A stretch of DNA of 39,469 nt from JAVBOV01 sp031550205 (GTDB lineage: Bacteria; Pseudomonadota; Alphaproteobacteria; RF32; CAG-239): positions 1 to 39,469 of the forward strand of contig JAVBOV010000020.1 of NCBI GenBank assembly GCA_031550205.1. Reading direction: 5' to 3'. The notes beneath the pieces were generated by a model, which worked only from the letters and a program-made list of their open reading frames with translations, searched no databases and was not told the DNA's origin. The position numbers and the translations under genes are program-made. This document shows, piece after piece, positions 1 through 7,904 of the stretch. Position 1 is the stretch's first letter. Each line of letters opens with the position of its first letter.

Positions 1-294
1 GCGGGAGCGGGAGATAATACCAAGCACTTTGCTGCCGATTTGGACTCTGATTTGAGCAATCTCTTTTTTGATTTGCTCTGATTTGGATAAGTCTATTAAA
101 ACGCCGTCAAGGTTGAGCTTGAGACAGGTTTCAATATCTTCGCTTAAAAATATTTTGCCGCCTGCTTTTGCCTTGAAATCTTTAATAAAGTTTTCAGATA
201 AGCCGGCGGCAAGAATATAACACTCCGCATCGGTTTTAAGCGGCGATTTTTCAGATTCAATTTTATAAATGAGGTTATACATAGGGCGTTCCAT
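1..294 (-). CDS. partial hypothetical protein (possibly ThiE/TenI-like)
   Basis: An open frame of 98 codons reads leftward from an ATG at 294 and runs off the window edge without a stop. Codon use resembles the neighbours. The visible part has alternating beta/alpha-like segments, including a stretch DGVLIDLSKSEQ followed by GSKVLGIISRSR, which vaguely recalls a TIM-barrel protein such as thiamine-phosphate synthase. This resemblance is weak and no catalytic residue is visible, so function is not assigned. A second ATG four codons in is an alternative start; neither has a good Shine-Dalgarno. It is divergent from the DUF4164-like/zapA block. Confidence 0.5.
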   Translation of the reverse strand, partial: MERPMYNLIYKIESEKSPLKTDAECYILAAGLSENFIKDFKAKAGGKIFLSEDIETCLKLNLDGVLIDLSKSEQIKKEIAQIRVQIGSKVLGIISRSR

Positions 295-300
295 TTTGGC

Positions 301-329
301 TTGAAAAAGTGTATTATGGCGACTAATAT
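301..329 (+). promoter_or_regulatory. putative sigma70 promoter for the zapA block
   Basis: TTGAAA at 301-306 is separated by 17 bases from TAATAT at 324-329, about 30 bases before the first ATG at 361. The -10 match is only moderate; the call rests on spacing and position. Confidence 0.4.
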
Positions 330-360
330 AACCTATCATTATTGGAAAGCATAGAGAAAA

Positions 361-546
361 ATGAGCGGGGATATCTTAAATTTGTCAAAAACCAACGCAG
401 CCATTGTTGAACTCGGCGAAGCAATCGCTTTGCTTAAAGACAGCATTGAGCTTAAAAACGACCGCTATGAGTTCTTAAAAGAGCTTAGTGAAAATTTAAT
501 ATGCAGCATTGACCAAATGATTGCCAAGCTGGAAAAAATGCTATGA
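361..546 (+). CDS. small coiled-coil protein, DUF4164-like
   Basis: A 61-residue, mostly helical, charged protein with a heptad-like pattern over its whole length. It overlaps zapA by four bases (ATGA at 543-546), so the two are translationally coupled. In alphaproteobacteria a short coiled-coil protein of the DUF4164 type commonly lies directly upstream of zapA and the 6S RNA gene; the assignment rests on that context plus size and composition, not on a recognised motif. A role in or near the divisome is inference from the coupling. Confidence 0.6.
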   Translation: MSGDILNLSKTNAAIVELGEAIALLKDSIELKNDRYEFLKELSENLICSIDQMIAKLEKML

Positions 547-860
547 GCCAGGTAACCGTTACCATAAATAATCGAGAATATCCGGTTGACTGCGAAGACG
601 GGCAGGAAGCCAGAATTTTTCAGCTGTCAAACATTTTGGATGAAAAAGCCAAGATGTTTGCAGAGGCCGACCCGTATATTCACGAGAACATTTTGCTGAT
701 GATGGTGTCTTTGGTTTTGGCCGACGAACTGAGTGAGGCAAAAAAAGGAAAAAGCGGCGAATCTTCGAGTGCGGATTATAAACCGGATGAAGAGATTGCT
801 CAAGCCCTTAAAGCCAAAATTTCTGAAATAAAGGGGCTTGCCAAGAAATTGGAAATATAG
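543..860 (+). CDS. zapA: cell division protein ZapA
   Basis: A 105-residue protein with the ZapA layout: a short N-terminal beta-rich head (VTVTINNREYPVDCEDGQEA) followed by long helices, including the conserved region around residues 35-60 (DEKAKMFAEADPYIHENILLM, split here by eye). ZapA binds FtsZ and bundles protofilaments at the Z-ring. Length is normal for the family. The gene overlaps the upstream coiled-coil gene by four bases. Its last codons contain the -35 element of the 6S RNA promoter and its TAG stop (858-860) touches the -10 box, so the two genes are packed without spare sequence. Confidence 0.9.
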   Translation: MSQVTVTINNREYPVDCEDGQEARIFQLSNILDEKAKMFAEADPYIHENILLMMVSLVLADELSEAKKGKSGESSSADYKPDEEIAQALKAKISEIKGLAKKLEI

Positions 861-866
861 TACAAT
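838..866 (+). promoter_or_regulatory. sigma70 promoter of 6S RNA
   Basis: TTGCCA at 838-843, a 17-base spacer, and TACAAT at 861-866. The predicted transcription start is about 873, just before the closing stem of the 6S RNA. The -35 lies in zapA coding sequence and the -10 begins on the base after the zapA stop codon. Confidence 0.75.
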
Positions 867-872
867 GAACGG

Positions 873-1042
873 CATAGAAGGTTGGCTGTGTTGTTAGTAC
901 TTCCGCAGGTCTCCTGAGCCATCGTTATTGATTAGGGAATCGTCACTGGATAGATCTTGGTTTATTTATACGGTGCCCACTTTGCAAAGCAGCGGTTCAC
1001 GTAGAATGTGATATAAAAGGTACGGCAGCAACGGCGGCCTTC
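873..1042 (+). ncRNA. ssrS: 6S RNA
   Basis: A roughly 170-base intergenic transcript unit between zapA and the YmdB gene, the classic position of 6S RNA. The ends pair to form a closing stem: GAAGG at 877-881 with CCTTC at 1038-1042, continued by complementary GGC/GCC and GTTG/CAAC blocks. The middle can form the long irregular hairpin with a central bubble by which 6S RNA mimics an open promoter and sequesters sigma70 RNA polymerase. It has its own strong promoter and is followed by a terminator. The commonly adjacent 5-formyltetrahydrofolate cyclo-ligase gene is absent here. The exact 5' end is inferred from the promoter. Confidence 0.85.
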
Positions 1043-1048
1043 ATTTTT

Positions 1049-1070
1049 TTGCTCCAAAGGGAGCTTTTTT
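1049..1070 (+). terminator. intrinsic terminator after 6S RNA
   Basis: A five-base-pair GC-rich stem (GCTCC 1051-1055, GGAGC 1060-1064) with a four-base loop is followed by six T. The stem is short but the shape and place fit termination of 6S RNA. Confidence 0.65.
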
Positions 1071-1093
1071 TAATGAACTAATGAAAGAAAAGT

Positions 1094-1876
1094 ATGAAAA
1101 TTATATATTGCGGCGATGTGGTGGGAAGACCGGGAAGAGACGCCGTTTTGAACAATGTTGAAAAAATGAGAGCCGATTATAAGGCCGACGCGATTTTGGT
1201 TAATGTGGAAAATGCCGCGCACGGGTTTGGGGTGACGCCGGGCATTGCCAGAGATTTTTTGGACAAGGGCGTGGACGGGCTTTTGACCGGAAACCACGTT
1301 TGGCAGCAAAAAGAGATTATGCCGTTTTTAGATTCATGCAAAAAAATTATCCGCCCGATTAATTATCCGGCAGGTTCGCCGGGGCGCGGGTTTATGGAAA
1401 TTGAGCTTTTGAACGGCAAGAAGATTTTGGTTGTGCAGGCCATGGGACGCGTATTTATGGAGGCTTTGGACTGCCCTGCTCAGACCGTAGACGCGCTTTT
1501 AAAAAACTACACTTTGGGCAAAAATGCGGCAGCGATTTTTGTGGATATTCATGCCGAAGCCACTTCTGAGAAAATTGCTTTCGGGTATTATTTAGACGGC
1601 AGAGTTTCTGCTGTTTGCGGCACGCATACACACGTGGTTACGGCTGATGAGAGAATTTTGGACAAGGGCACGGCTTATATTTCCGATGTAGGAATGTGCG
1701 GAGATTTGAACGCGGTTTTGGGCTTTGAGAAAGAGGAGCCGATTAACAGACTCTTACGCAAGCCAAACGGCGGAAGGCTGAGCGTTTCTAAGGCAAAAGG
1801 AAGCGTTTCAGCGGTTTTAATTGAGACTGACGACAAGACCGGACTGGCGGTTAAGATTAAGAGAATTAGGATATAA
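1094..1876 (+). CDS. YmdB/TIGR00282-family metallophosphoesterase
   Basis: A 260-residue protein with metal-binding motifs of the family: GDVVGRPGRDAV near residue 7, NVENAAHGFGVTP near 37, TGNHVW near 66, VDIHAEATSEK near 152 and CGTHTHVVTADE near 176. Family members are di-iron or dinuclear phosphodiesterases acting on 2',3'-cyclic AMP and related substrates. Length is typical. The ATG at 1094 follows a weak purine-rich stretch. It stands after the 6S RNA terminator, so it may depend on read-through or an unseen promoter. A strong bidirectional-type terminator follows at 1921. Confidence 0.88.
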   Translation: MKIIYCGDVVGRPGRDAVLNNVEKMRADYKADAILVNVENAAHGFGVTPGIARDFLDKGVDGLLTGNHVWQQKEIMPFLDSCKKIIRPINYPAGSPGRGFMEIELLNGKKILVVQAMGRVFMEALDCPAQTVDALLKNYTLGKNAAAIFVDIHAEATSEKIAFGYYLDGRVSAVCGTHTHVVTADERILDKGTAYISDVGMCGDLNAVLGFEKEEPINRLLRKPNGGRLSVSKAKGSVSAVLIETDDKTGLAVKIKRIRI

Positions 1877-1881
1877 ATAGC

Positions 1882-1911
1882 CGAGATTACGACGCTGCGC
1901 TCGCAATGACA
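1882..1911. repeat. short palindromic repeat, GAGATTAC...GCAATGACA type
   Basis: A 30-base intergenic palindrome-like unit just after the YmdB gene, with GAGATTACGACGC and GCAATGACA ends. It resembles the CGTCATTGCGAGC-type intergenic repeats common in alphaproteobacteria and shares its ATGAC end with the other repeats in this window. Confidence 0.5.
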
Positions 1912-1920
1912 TAACATAAA

Positions 1921-1952
1921 AAAAACCAAGCTTTATAAAGCTTGGTTTTTTT
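1921..1952. terminator. strong bidirectional terminator
   Basis: Positions 1921-1950 form a perfect palindrome (core AACCAAGCTT/AAGCTTGGTT) with an A-tract on the left and a T-tract on the right. It can end transcription both of the plus-strand YmdB gene and of the minus-strand small gene that stops at 1970. Confidence 0.85.
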
Positions 1953-1969
1953 ACTACTACTAAACGGTT

Positions 1970-2185
1970 TTATGCATATTGCAATATCTCAGGCATTCCG
2001 TTTGATATTGCAAGCATTTGCAAGTCTTCTCCGCCGATTTCCTCCCATTCGTCATTTTGGGGATGAATTTTGGCGGTGGCCGGTGTTGAAAAACGAAGTT
2101 TTTCCAGAAATTCCAGCAGCTTGTTGTTTTCGATTGCGTTCCAAACATCTCCTGGAGATGGGTTGGAATAACATGACCGTTTCAT
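1970..2185 (-). CDS. small orphan protein (71 aa)
   Basis: A 71-residue frame with normal codon use, ending in front of a terminator and starting at an ATG (2185) in an AT-rich leader without a Shine-Dalgarno. The sequence is acidic and helical (VWNAIENNKLLEFLEKL; LQMLAISNGMPEILQYA) and reminiscent of the first turns of an ankyrin-like repeat, but no family is recognised. Its A-rich leader resembles those of the two small orphan genes at 20737 and 21156. A longer overlapping plus-strand frame (1942-2187) has poorer composition and was not chosen. Confidence 0.55.
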   Translation of the reverse strand: MKRSCYSNPSPGDVWNAIENNKLLEFLEKLRFSTPATAKIHPQNDEWEEIGGEDLQMLAISNGMPEILQYA

Positions 2186-2331
2186 AATGTTTGTTTTTTA
2201 ATGTTAAATAATAGAGATATATATAATGTTTGTAATAACAGTTTATATCATATTTTTAAAAATGCAAGAAAAAATGGACAAAAATTTCACATTTGGTGGA
2301 TAAATGCAAATATTGGCATAATAAAAAGGCC

Positions 2332-2382
2332 GAGATCTTCACGCCTGAGCACCAAGTTTTGGTGCTCAGGCTCAAGATGACG
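2332..2382. repeat. palindromic repeat with perfect 13-bp hairpin
   Basis: GAGATC at the left and GATGACG at the right enclose a perfect hairpin: GCCTGAGCACCAA (2343-2355) pairs with 2359-2371. It belongs by its ends to the GATC...GATGAC repeat family and lies just after the last gene of the flagellar cluster, where it may also slow or end transcription on the minus strand. Confidence 0.65.
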
Positions 2383-2408
2383 ATAAGCTGGGGAAAGTAC
2401 GGGCGGTT

Positions 2409-3503
2409 TTATTTTTTGTAGATTTGGCTGGAATCAGGAATTTTATTGCCGATGCCTTTTTGCAGGATTTCGGTTTTTATAAAGCCCATATCGCCGTTAT
2501 CAAGCATTATTCTATACCACTTTTTATCCGGCGTTATGCCGCTGATGCGCACGGTATGGCCTTTTTCCAAATGGGCAATAATGTCAAAACGCTCCGAGGG
2601 GCCATACATTATGTCTGAAGCTTCGCTAAGATGAAAAAGCATGTTTAAATCTTGGACATCAACCGGAAGGTTGAGAACTTTTGAGACCACCAGGTCATCC
2701 ACCGCGTGCTTTTGGCCGCGGAAAGAAACCTCTTGGTAATAGTTGATGTCATTGCTTTGCAAGTGCTGCAAACGCAAAGAAGAGATATATGCAAAGCCGC
2801 CCCATACCAGCAGAATGCTCAAGATGAAAGCAGGCAGACAGAACTGGAGATATTTAAGAGGCACAAAGTTCCAATTTGGGGCTTTTTGCTCCGGATTGCC
2901 CTTCAGCCAAACAATAAATTCATTCAGCAGTTTGGTTTGCCCGGCATCGGCATAATTTTTGGCAAGCAGCGCCGAAACAACAGCTTTTTGCGGCAGGTTA
3001 TCTTGTTCAAAAGCCAAAGCGTTATGCACCAGCAGGCGCAGATTTTCTTCGCGGTTGTCAACATATTTCAGGTTATTACTTATTGACTTCAGGTTCCAAA
3101 AAGCAACAAACCAGTTCAGCATTGAGGCCTTCAGTACAAATTTTTTGGCACTGTCATAAGTGCAAACTTCAGACAATATTTTTTTGCCGACATGCAGGTT
3201 AATCTGACGCAAGTTTACACTATCGGAGTTTGAGGAATCCTGATAGGCTTTTAAGGAAAACATGTCCGGAAAAGTTTTAATGTCATAAATTTCAGACAGA
3301 AGGTCATATGTGAAACGGCTGCGTCTGTCTTTCAAAACATCATATGCCACAGAAATTTTTTGAAAATTTTCCAAAGCCTCTTCATCGGAATTAGAATCAG
3401 GGTGCCACAGCTTGGCTTTGTCGCGATATTTCTGTTTGATTGTTTTGTCATCTGCGGCAGGAGAAACGCCCAAAACCGCGTAATATGCCAATATGTCTTT
3501 CAT
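2409..3503 (-). CDS. J-domain membrane protein with C-terminal SH3-like domain
   Basis: A 364-residue protein. Residues 5-70 form a J domain (YYAVLGVSPAADD...) with an intact HPD triad in KLWHPDSNS, so it should stimulate an Hsp70 ATPase. A single membrane segment lies near 225-247 (LPAFILSILLVWGGFAYI). Residues about 295-350 resemble a bacterial SH3 (SH3b) domain (VRISGITPDKKWYRI, MGFIKTEIL). The start overlaps the stop of the upstream FliK-like gene by four bases, making it the last gene of the long flagellar operon. It could help assembly or quality control of an envelope complex; the link to flagella rests on position only. Confidence 0.7.
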   Translation of the reverse strand: MKDILAYYAVLGVSPAADDKTIKQKYRDKAKLWHPDSNSDEEALENFQKISVAYDVLKDRRSRFTYDLLSEIYDIKTFPDMFSLKAYQDSSNSDSVNLRQINLHVGKKILSEVCTYDSAKKFVLKASMLNWFVAFWNLKSISNNLKYVDNREENLRLLVHNALAFEQDNLPQKAVVSALLAKNYADAGQTKLLNEFIVWLKGNPEQKAPNWNFVPLKYLQFCLPAFILSILLVWGGFAYISSLRLQHLQSNDINYYQEVSFRGQKHAVDDLVVSKVLNLPVDVQDLNMLFHLSEASDIMYGPSERFDIIAHLEKGHTVRISGITPDKKWYRIMLDNGDMGFIKTEILQKGIGNKIPDSSQIYKK

Positions 3504-5023
3504 GCGAATATACCATCTTTAATTGTGCTTTGAAGATTCTCATCTTCGCATATTTTTATAAAACTTTCCTTAATATTTACAGATAAATTGCCGACGAAAT
3601 CAACATCATGAAGAGAGGTTTTAAACAGGTTTAAGATGTGATAATATATGTCTTTATTGATTTCTTTTTCCGTTCTTATCACCAGGTCAAAACGGCGACG
3701 CTCGGCAATGGAAAAACCGTCGAGCTGAAATTTTCCCAAGCGGCTTAAGTTGAGGTCAATTACAAACCTGGTGCCGTATTGCTTTGAAGATGGACGGTTT
3801 TCATCGTCTTCTTCGTCTTCATTTTTCTTTACCGCAATTCTGATTTTGCTTAAGTCTCCTTCGGCAAACAGCGGAATTTCCATAATGCGCCACAACGGCG
3901 TTTCGGTTCGGGGGGAGGCAAAAAACTGCGATATCTTATCTAAAATGATTTTGCCTTCGGGGCTGCTTTCAAGCTCTCTTACGAGCCCTTTGCCCAGCCA
4001 TTGACTGATATCCTGAGCAGTCTCGGCTTTGATAACCGAGAGCATGCGGCTGACCATTTCTTTGCCCATTGAGGGAATCTTATCAATAATCTTCTGCATG
4101 AGAGGAGACTGCGTCTGCAAAAGAGGCTTAAGGGTTTCCGTAAGTCCGTTTTTTTCCAAAGAAACCGCCGGTTGAGAACGCTCTTTTACAATATCAAGCT
4201 CAAGAAGGAGCTTGGTTCCTGGCTCAAATTTTAAAGGAATTTCAGATTTAATCTCTCCGGCCGGAGTTTTAATATGCAAAAAGTTTTCATCTCTCTTAAG
4301 CACCTCGCCGATAATGTTTTTGACGGTGGGCGGAAAATTTTCTTTAAGCAGATATTCTGCCAGTTCTGCCGGCTTTGCCAACGGCTGCGGCTGTTCAGAA
4401 CCGGCTAAAAGCGGAGCTTTTAAAGAAACAATGACGTTTTTTTCCGCCAGTTCGGGGAAAGTTTTAAGCTCAGGAGCCAGGTTTTGAGACCTGATGGCGC
4501 TTAGATTTATTTTGGGAAGAGCGGCAGCCTCCGGCTTTTGCAAGATAACGCTTTCACTCTGGTTTGAAACGAACGTTGTTTTAGCTATGTTAGGGTTTTG
4601 CGGAGGCTGCGGCGCAGACTTTAAAACCGTCTCATGGTGTTTGGAAGCGGCAAATTTCTCCGGCGGCAGATTGTTGATGCTTTGCAGTTTTATTTCCGTG
4701 CCGCCCTCGCTCTGAGAAGAAACTTTGGCATGAATTACAACTTCTTTGGGTTCGCTAAAAACCAGTTTTTCAGAAAACTCAAGCTTGACCGGAAGTTCTC
4801 TCGGTGGAAGATTTGCGGCCGGCTTGACGGCCGCCAGAGCAACGGCTTTGTCCAGCGGCAGGTTAACCAAATTGCCGTCGATAATCAGCTTAACAAAAAG
4901 ACTTTCGCCAATTTTAAGGTTTTTAAATTCAGGCAGGAAATCCGATATTTTGGCGGCAAGCGACGAAAAGGAATTTTCTACCGTGGGCAGGCTAGGCAAA
5001 TTTATGGAAGGAATGTTTATCAT
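3500..5023 (-). CDS. second FliK-like protein of the flagellar operon
   Basis: A 507-residue protein with a Pro/Ala/Lys-rich low-complexity middle, then a compact part (residues about 225-290) containing a GEVLKRDENFLHIKTPAGEI-like beta module, and a C-terminal region about 415-500 (RFVIDLNLSRLGKFQLDGF, NIKESFIKICED) resembling the hook-length-control C-terminal domain. Similar long proteins accompany flhA-flhG in several alphaproteobacteria. The classical FliK is encoded separately at 16460-18007, so this is probably a diverged paralogue or an operon-specific partner. Both ends overlap neighbours by four bases (flhG stop and J-protein start), which implies coupled translation. Confidence 0.55.
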   Translation of the reverse strand: MINIPSINLPSLPTVENSFSSLAAKISDFLPEFKNLKIGESLFVKLIIDGNLVNLPLDKAVALAAVKPAANLPPRELPVKLEFSEKLVFSEPKEVVIHAKVSSQSEGGTEIKLQSINNLPPEKFAASKHHETVLKSAPQPPQNPNIAKTTFVSNQSESVILQKPEAAALPKINLSAIRSQNLAPELKTFPELAEKNVIVSLKAPLLAGSEQPQPLAKPAELAEYLLKENFPPTVKNIIGEVLKRDENFLHIKTPAGEIKSEIPLKFEPGTKLLLELDIVKERSQPAVSLEKNGLTETLKPLLQTQSPLMQKIIDKIPSMGKEMVSRMLSVIKAETAQDISQWLGKGLVRELESSPEGKIILDKISQFFASPRTETPLWRIMEIPLFAEGDLSKIRIAVKKNEDEEDDENRPSSKQYGTRFVIDLNLSRLGKFQLDGFSIAERRRFDLVIRTEKEINKDIYYHILNLFKTSLHDVDFVGNLSVNIKESFIKICEDENLQSTIKDGIFA

Positions 5024-5766
5024 ATTAGTTTTCCGGCGGTTTTGATGACGTCTTCAGCGGCTTCCGAGGAGGGATAACGGCTGAGCAGAGGCATTTTGCT
5101 GCGGATGGCGTCTCTTACTCTGGTGTCTTGTCTGACAACGCCCAAAATCTGCGGAGAAAAATTTAAGAATTTGGAGCAGGCGGAATGCAGAGTTTCAAAG
5201 GTGCGGCTGCCTTCAATGTGAGAATGAGCCTGGTTGACGACAATGCTGATTTCAACATGCGGAAAAAGTTTGTGAATGTTTTGAATGTATGCATAGGCCT
5301 CAACCATGGAGCTGGGCGCCGAATTGCAGAGCAAGATTATGCGGCCGGCAAGCCCCGAGAGAATGTGCTGAGTTTTGCTTGAAAAGCCGCCGATGTCCAA
5401 GATTACATGATTATAATCGGCGCTTAAGAGGTTTAAGTCCTCTCCCAAAATTTGCAGGCGGCCAACCGGCATTTTACTAAAACCTTGAGTGCCCTCAGCA
5501 TCGGAGATGATGTCCAGGCGGGCTTTTTCATATGGACATATTATCTGGTTTAAGCTTTTATGGCCGTTAATCACCGAATTCAGCCCGTCTTTGAGATTGA
5601 GTCCAAGCTGGCTGTCTATGTTGGCAAGACCCAAGTCGGCATCAAAAAACAAGACTCTTTGCTTTAAGCCGCTTAAGGCGTGAGCCAAAGTGGCTGCAAA
5701 CCAGGTTTTGCCTATTCCTCGGTTATAAGAAGCAACAGCAATGATATTATGACCTTTTTTTTTCAT
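5020..5766 (-). CDS. flhG: FlhG/FleN-like MinD-family ATPase
   Basis: A MinD/ParA-fold ATPase of about 248 residues. Visible motifs are a deviant P-loop (YNRGIGKTW near residue 15), the Walker A' region FFDADLGLANIDSQLGL, and a Walker B-like VILDIGGF. FlhG controls flagellar number and placement, normally with FlhF. The usual signature lysine of the KGGxGKT loop is replaced by Asn here (NRGIGKT). A TTG six bases further upstream (5772) is an alternative start; the ATG at 5766 is preferred. The gene follows flhA after 11 bases and no flhF lies between them, unlike the common order flhA-flhF-flhG. Confidence 0.78.
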   Translation of the reverse strand: MKKKGHNIIAVASYNRGIGKTWFAATLAHALSGLKQRVLFFDADLGLANIDSQLGLNLKDGLNSVINGHKSLNQIICPYEKARLDIISDAEGTQGFSKMPVGRLQILGEDLNLLSADYNHVILDIGGFSSKTQHILSGLAGRIILLCNSAPSSMVEAYAYIQNIHKLFPHVEISIVVNQAHSHIEGSRTFETLHSACSKFLNFSPQILGVVRQDTRVRDAIRSKMPLLSRYPSSEAAEDVIKTAGKLI

Positions 5767-5777
5767 CGGCAATCAGC

Positions 5778-7904
5778 CTAAATTTGCGCCACGGTTTTGA
5801 TTTTGGCTTTGGGGTGAATTTCGTTTTGAGACATTACCACCGTTAAGGGTCTGAAACGCTCAATTATGGAGCGCACAAACGGGCGAATCGCCGGACTGGT
5901 CAGCAAAACGCCGGTTTCTCCTTTAATGGCAAGCTCTTCAAGAATGTTTCTGACTTTAGTAATAAACTTTTGCAGAGAGCTTGGCGGCATGGCCAGCTGG
6001 CGGTCATCTCCCTCGCCGATGATGTTTTCTGCAAACGCCTGCTCCCATTCCGGAGTTAAGGTTATCAGCGGGATAATGCCAAGCTCATTGGCGTTGGCAT
6101 TGGAAAGCTGACGAGCCAGTCTGGAACGGACATGTTCAGTTATGGCCATTAGGCTGTGGGTTGAAACAATGGCCTCGGAGACGCCCTCCAAAATGGAAGG
6201 CAGGTCGCGAATGGAAACGCGTTCCTGAAGCAGATTTTGCAAAATGCGCTGCACCGCGCCAAGGCTGATTTTGTTCGGAATGAGCTCTTTAACCAGCTTC
6301 TGATGGTCTTTGTCAAGCTCGTCAAGAAGTTTTCCGGTTTCGGCATAAGAAAGAAGCTCAGGCATATTGTCTTTAACCAGTTCCGTAATGTGCGTGGTGA
6401 CAACCGTTGCCGGGTCTACCACGGTATAGCCTCTGAACATGGCTTCTTCGCGGTAAGACTGGTCTATCCACATGGCTTTAAGACCAAAAGTCGGCTCAAC
6501 AGTGGCTTCTCCGGGAAGGGTAATTTCCTCTCCTCTGGGATCCATAACCAACAGCTGGGTCGGGTGTAGTTCTCCACGTCCGGCCTTAACTTCTTTAATG
6601 TAAATATTATATTCGTTGGCTTCAAGCTGCATATTGTCCTGGATGCGGATGGAGGGCATTACAAAACCGAGTTCGGAAGCAAGCGCCCTTCTCAATGCTT
6701 TAATCTGGTCGGTCAGCTTGCGGTTGGCTTCCTCATTTATCAGCGGCAGCAGGCCGTAACCAATTTCCAGACGAATCAAATCTATGCGCAGGGCATTGGC
6801 AATCGGCTCGTCGGCAGCTTTGCTTATTTTGCCTTGTTTTTCTTCTTTTTCTAAAACTTCCTGCGCTTTAAACGCGGCAATTTTTTGCTGCTTATCCAGA
6901 TAATATGCCGTGATGCCGGTCAGCGTGGCCAGCGTCAAGAACGGAAAAGCCGGAGTGCCGGGAAGCATTCCAAGAGCAACCGCCATGAAAGAGCTCATGC
7001 CCAAAGCCTTGGGATAGTTGGCAATCTGCGAAAACAAAACCTTATCCGCAGATGAGGTCATGCCGGCTTTGGAAACCAGAATACCGGCGGCAACGGAGAT
7101 GACCAAAGCCGGAACCTGAGCAACCAAGCCGTCGCCCACGGTTAAACGGACATAAACATCAGAAGCTTCGGCAAAGCTCATGTTGTTTTGAACCATGCCC
7201 ACAATGATGCCGGCGACAATGTTGATGATTACAATGATTAAGCCGGCAACGGCGTCTCCGCGCACAAATTTTGAAGCACCGTCCATGGCCCCGTAAAAAG
7301 CGCTTTCTTTGGATAAATCTTCGCGGCGGCTGCGGGCTTCGTCCTCATTAATCAGCCCGGAAGATAAATCAGCATCAATGGCCATTTGCTTGCCGGGCAT
7401 GGCGTCCAAGGCAAAGCGGGCAGCAACTTCGGCAATGCGGCCTGAACCTTTGGTGATTACCACAAAGTTTACCAACACCAAAATTGAAAACACAATTACG
7501 CCGATTACAAAGCTGTTGCCCATGATGAAACCGCCGAAAGCCTCAATTACCTTACCGGCTGCGTCAGTTCCCTGATAACCTTTAGACAAGATGAGCCTGG
7601 TGGAGGCCAGATTTAAGGCAAGGCGGTAGATGGTGGTGATTAAGAGAACTAACGGAAAAGCGCTGAACTCGTTGGGCTTTTCAATAAAAATGGCGGTCAT
7701 TAAGACCAGACAGGCCAGAGAAATGGAGAGTGCCAGAGAAATATCCAGAAGCCAGGCCGGCATCGGCAAAATCAAAATCACCAGCATTAGGATAATGGCA
7801 AGCGCGAAGAAAATATCTCCGCGTTTGGTGGCGTCGATTAAACTGCCTTTGAGAGTTTTGCCGCCAAAGGCCGATGCAAGCTGATTTTGAGGAGCCTTAG
7901 CCAT
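5778..7904 (-). CDS. flhA: flagellar export apparatus protein FlhA
   Basis: A 708-residue protein of normal FlhA length. The N-terminal half has about eight membrane segments beginning near residue 30, and contains the FHIPEP signature region RLALNLASTRLILSKG. The C-terminal cytoplasmic half (from about 360) is the chaperone/substrate docking platform (for example PTFGLKAMWI and VDPATVVTTHITELV). It is the largest export-gate protein of the flagellar type III system. A strong GGAGGAG Shine-Dalgarno sits inside the end of flbD, and the two frames overlap by eight bases. Confidence 0.96.
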   Translation of the reverse strand: MAKAPQNQLASAFGGKTLKGSLIDATKRGDIFFALAIILMLVILILPMPAWLLDISLALSISLACLVLMTAIFIEKPNEFSAFPLVLLITTIYRLALNLASTRLILSKGYQGTDAAGKVIEAFGGFIMGNSFVIGVIVFSILVLVNFVVITKGSGRIAEVAARFALDAMPGKQMAIDADLSSGLINEDEARSRREDLSKESAFYGAMDGASKFVRGDAVAGLIIVIINIVAGIIVGMVQNNMSFAEASDVYVRLTVGDGLVAQVPALVISVAAGILVSKAGMTSSADKVLFSQIANYPKALGMSSFMAVALGMLPGTPAFPFLTLATLTGITAYYLDKQQKIAAFKAQEVLEKEEKQGKISKAADEPIANALRIDLIRLEIGYGLLPLINEEANRKLTDQIKALRRALASELGFVMPSIRIQDNMQLEANEYNIYIKEVKAGRGELHPTQLLVMDPRGEEITLPGEATVEPTFGLKAMWIDQSYREEAMFRGYTVVDPATVVTTHITELVKDNMPELLSYAETGKLLDELDKDHQKLVKELIPNKISLGAVQRILQNLLQERVSIRDLPSILEGVSEAIVSTHSLMAITEHVRSRLARQLSNANANELGIIPLITLTPEWEQAFAENIIGEGDDRQLAMPPSSLQKFITKVRNILEELAIKGETGVLLTSPAIRPFVRSIIERFRPLTVVMSQNEIHPKAKIKTVAQI

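Noticed and set aside
1942..2187. Plus-strand 81-codon ORF.
   Set aside because: It starts inside the terminator palindrome and has no ribosome-binding site; the opposite-strand 71-codon frame has better codon use.
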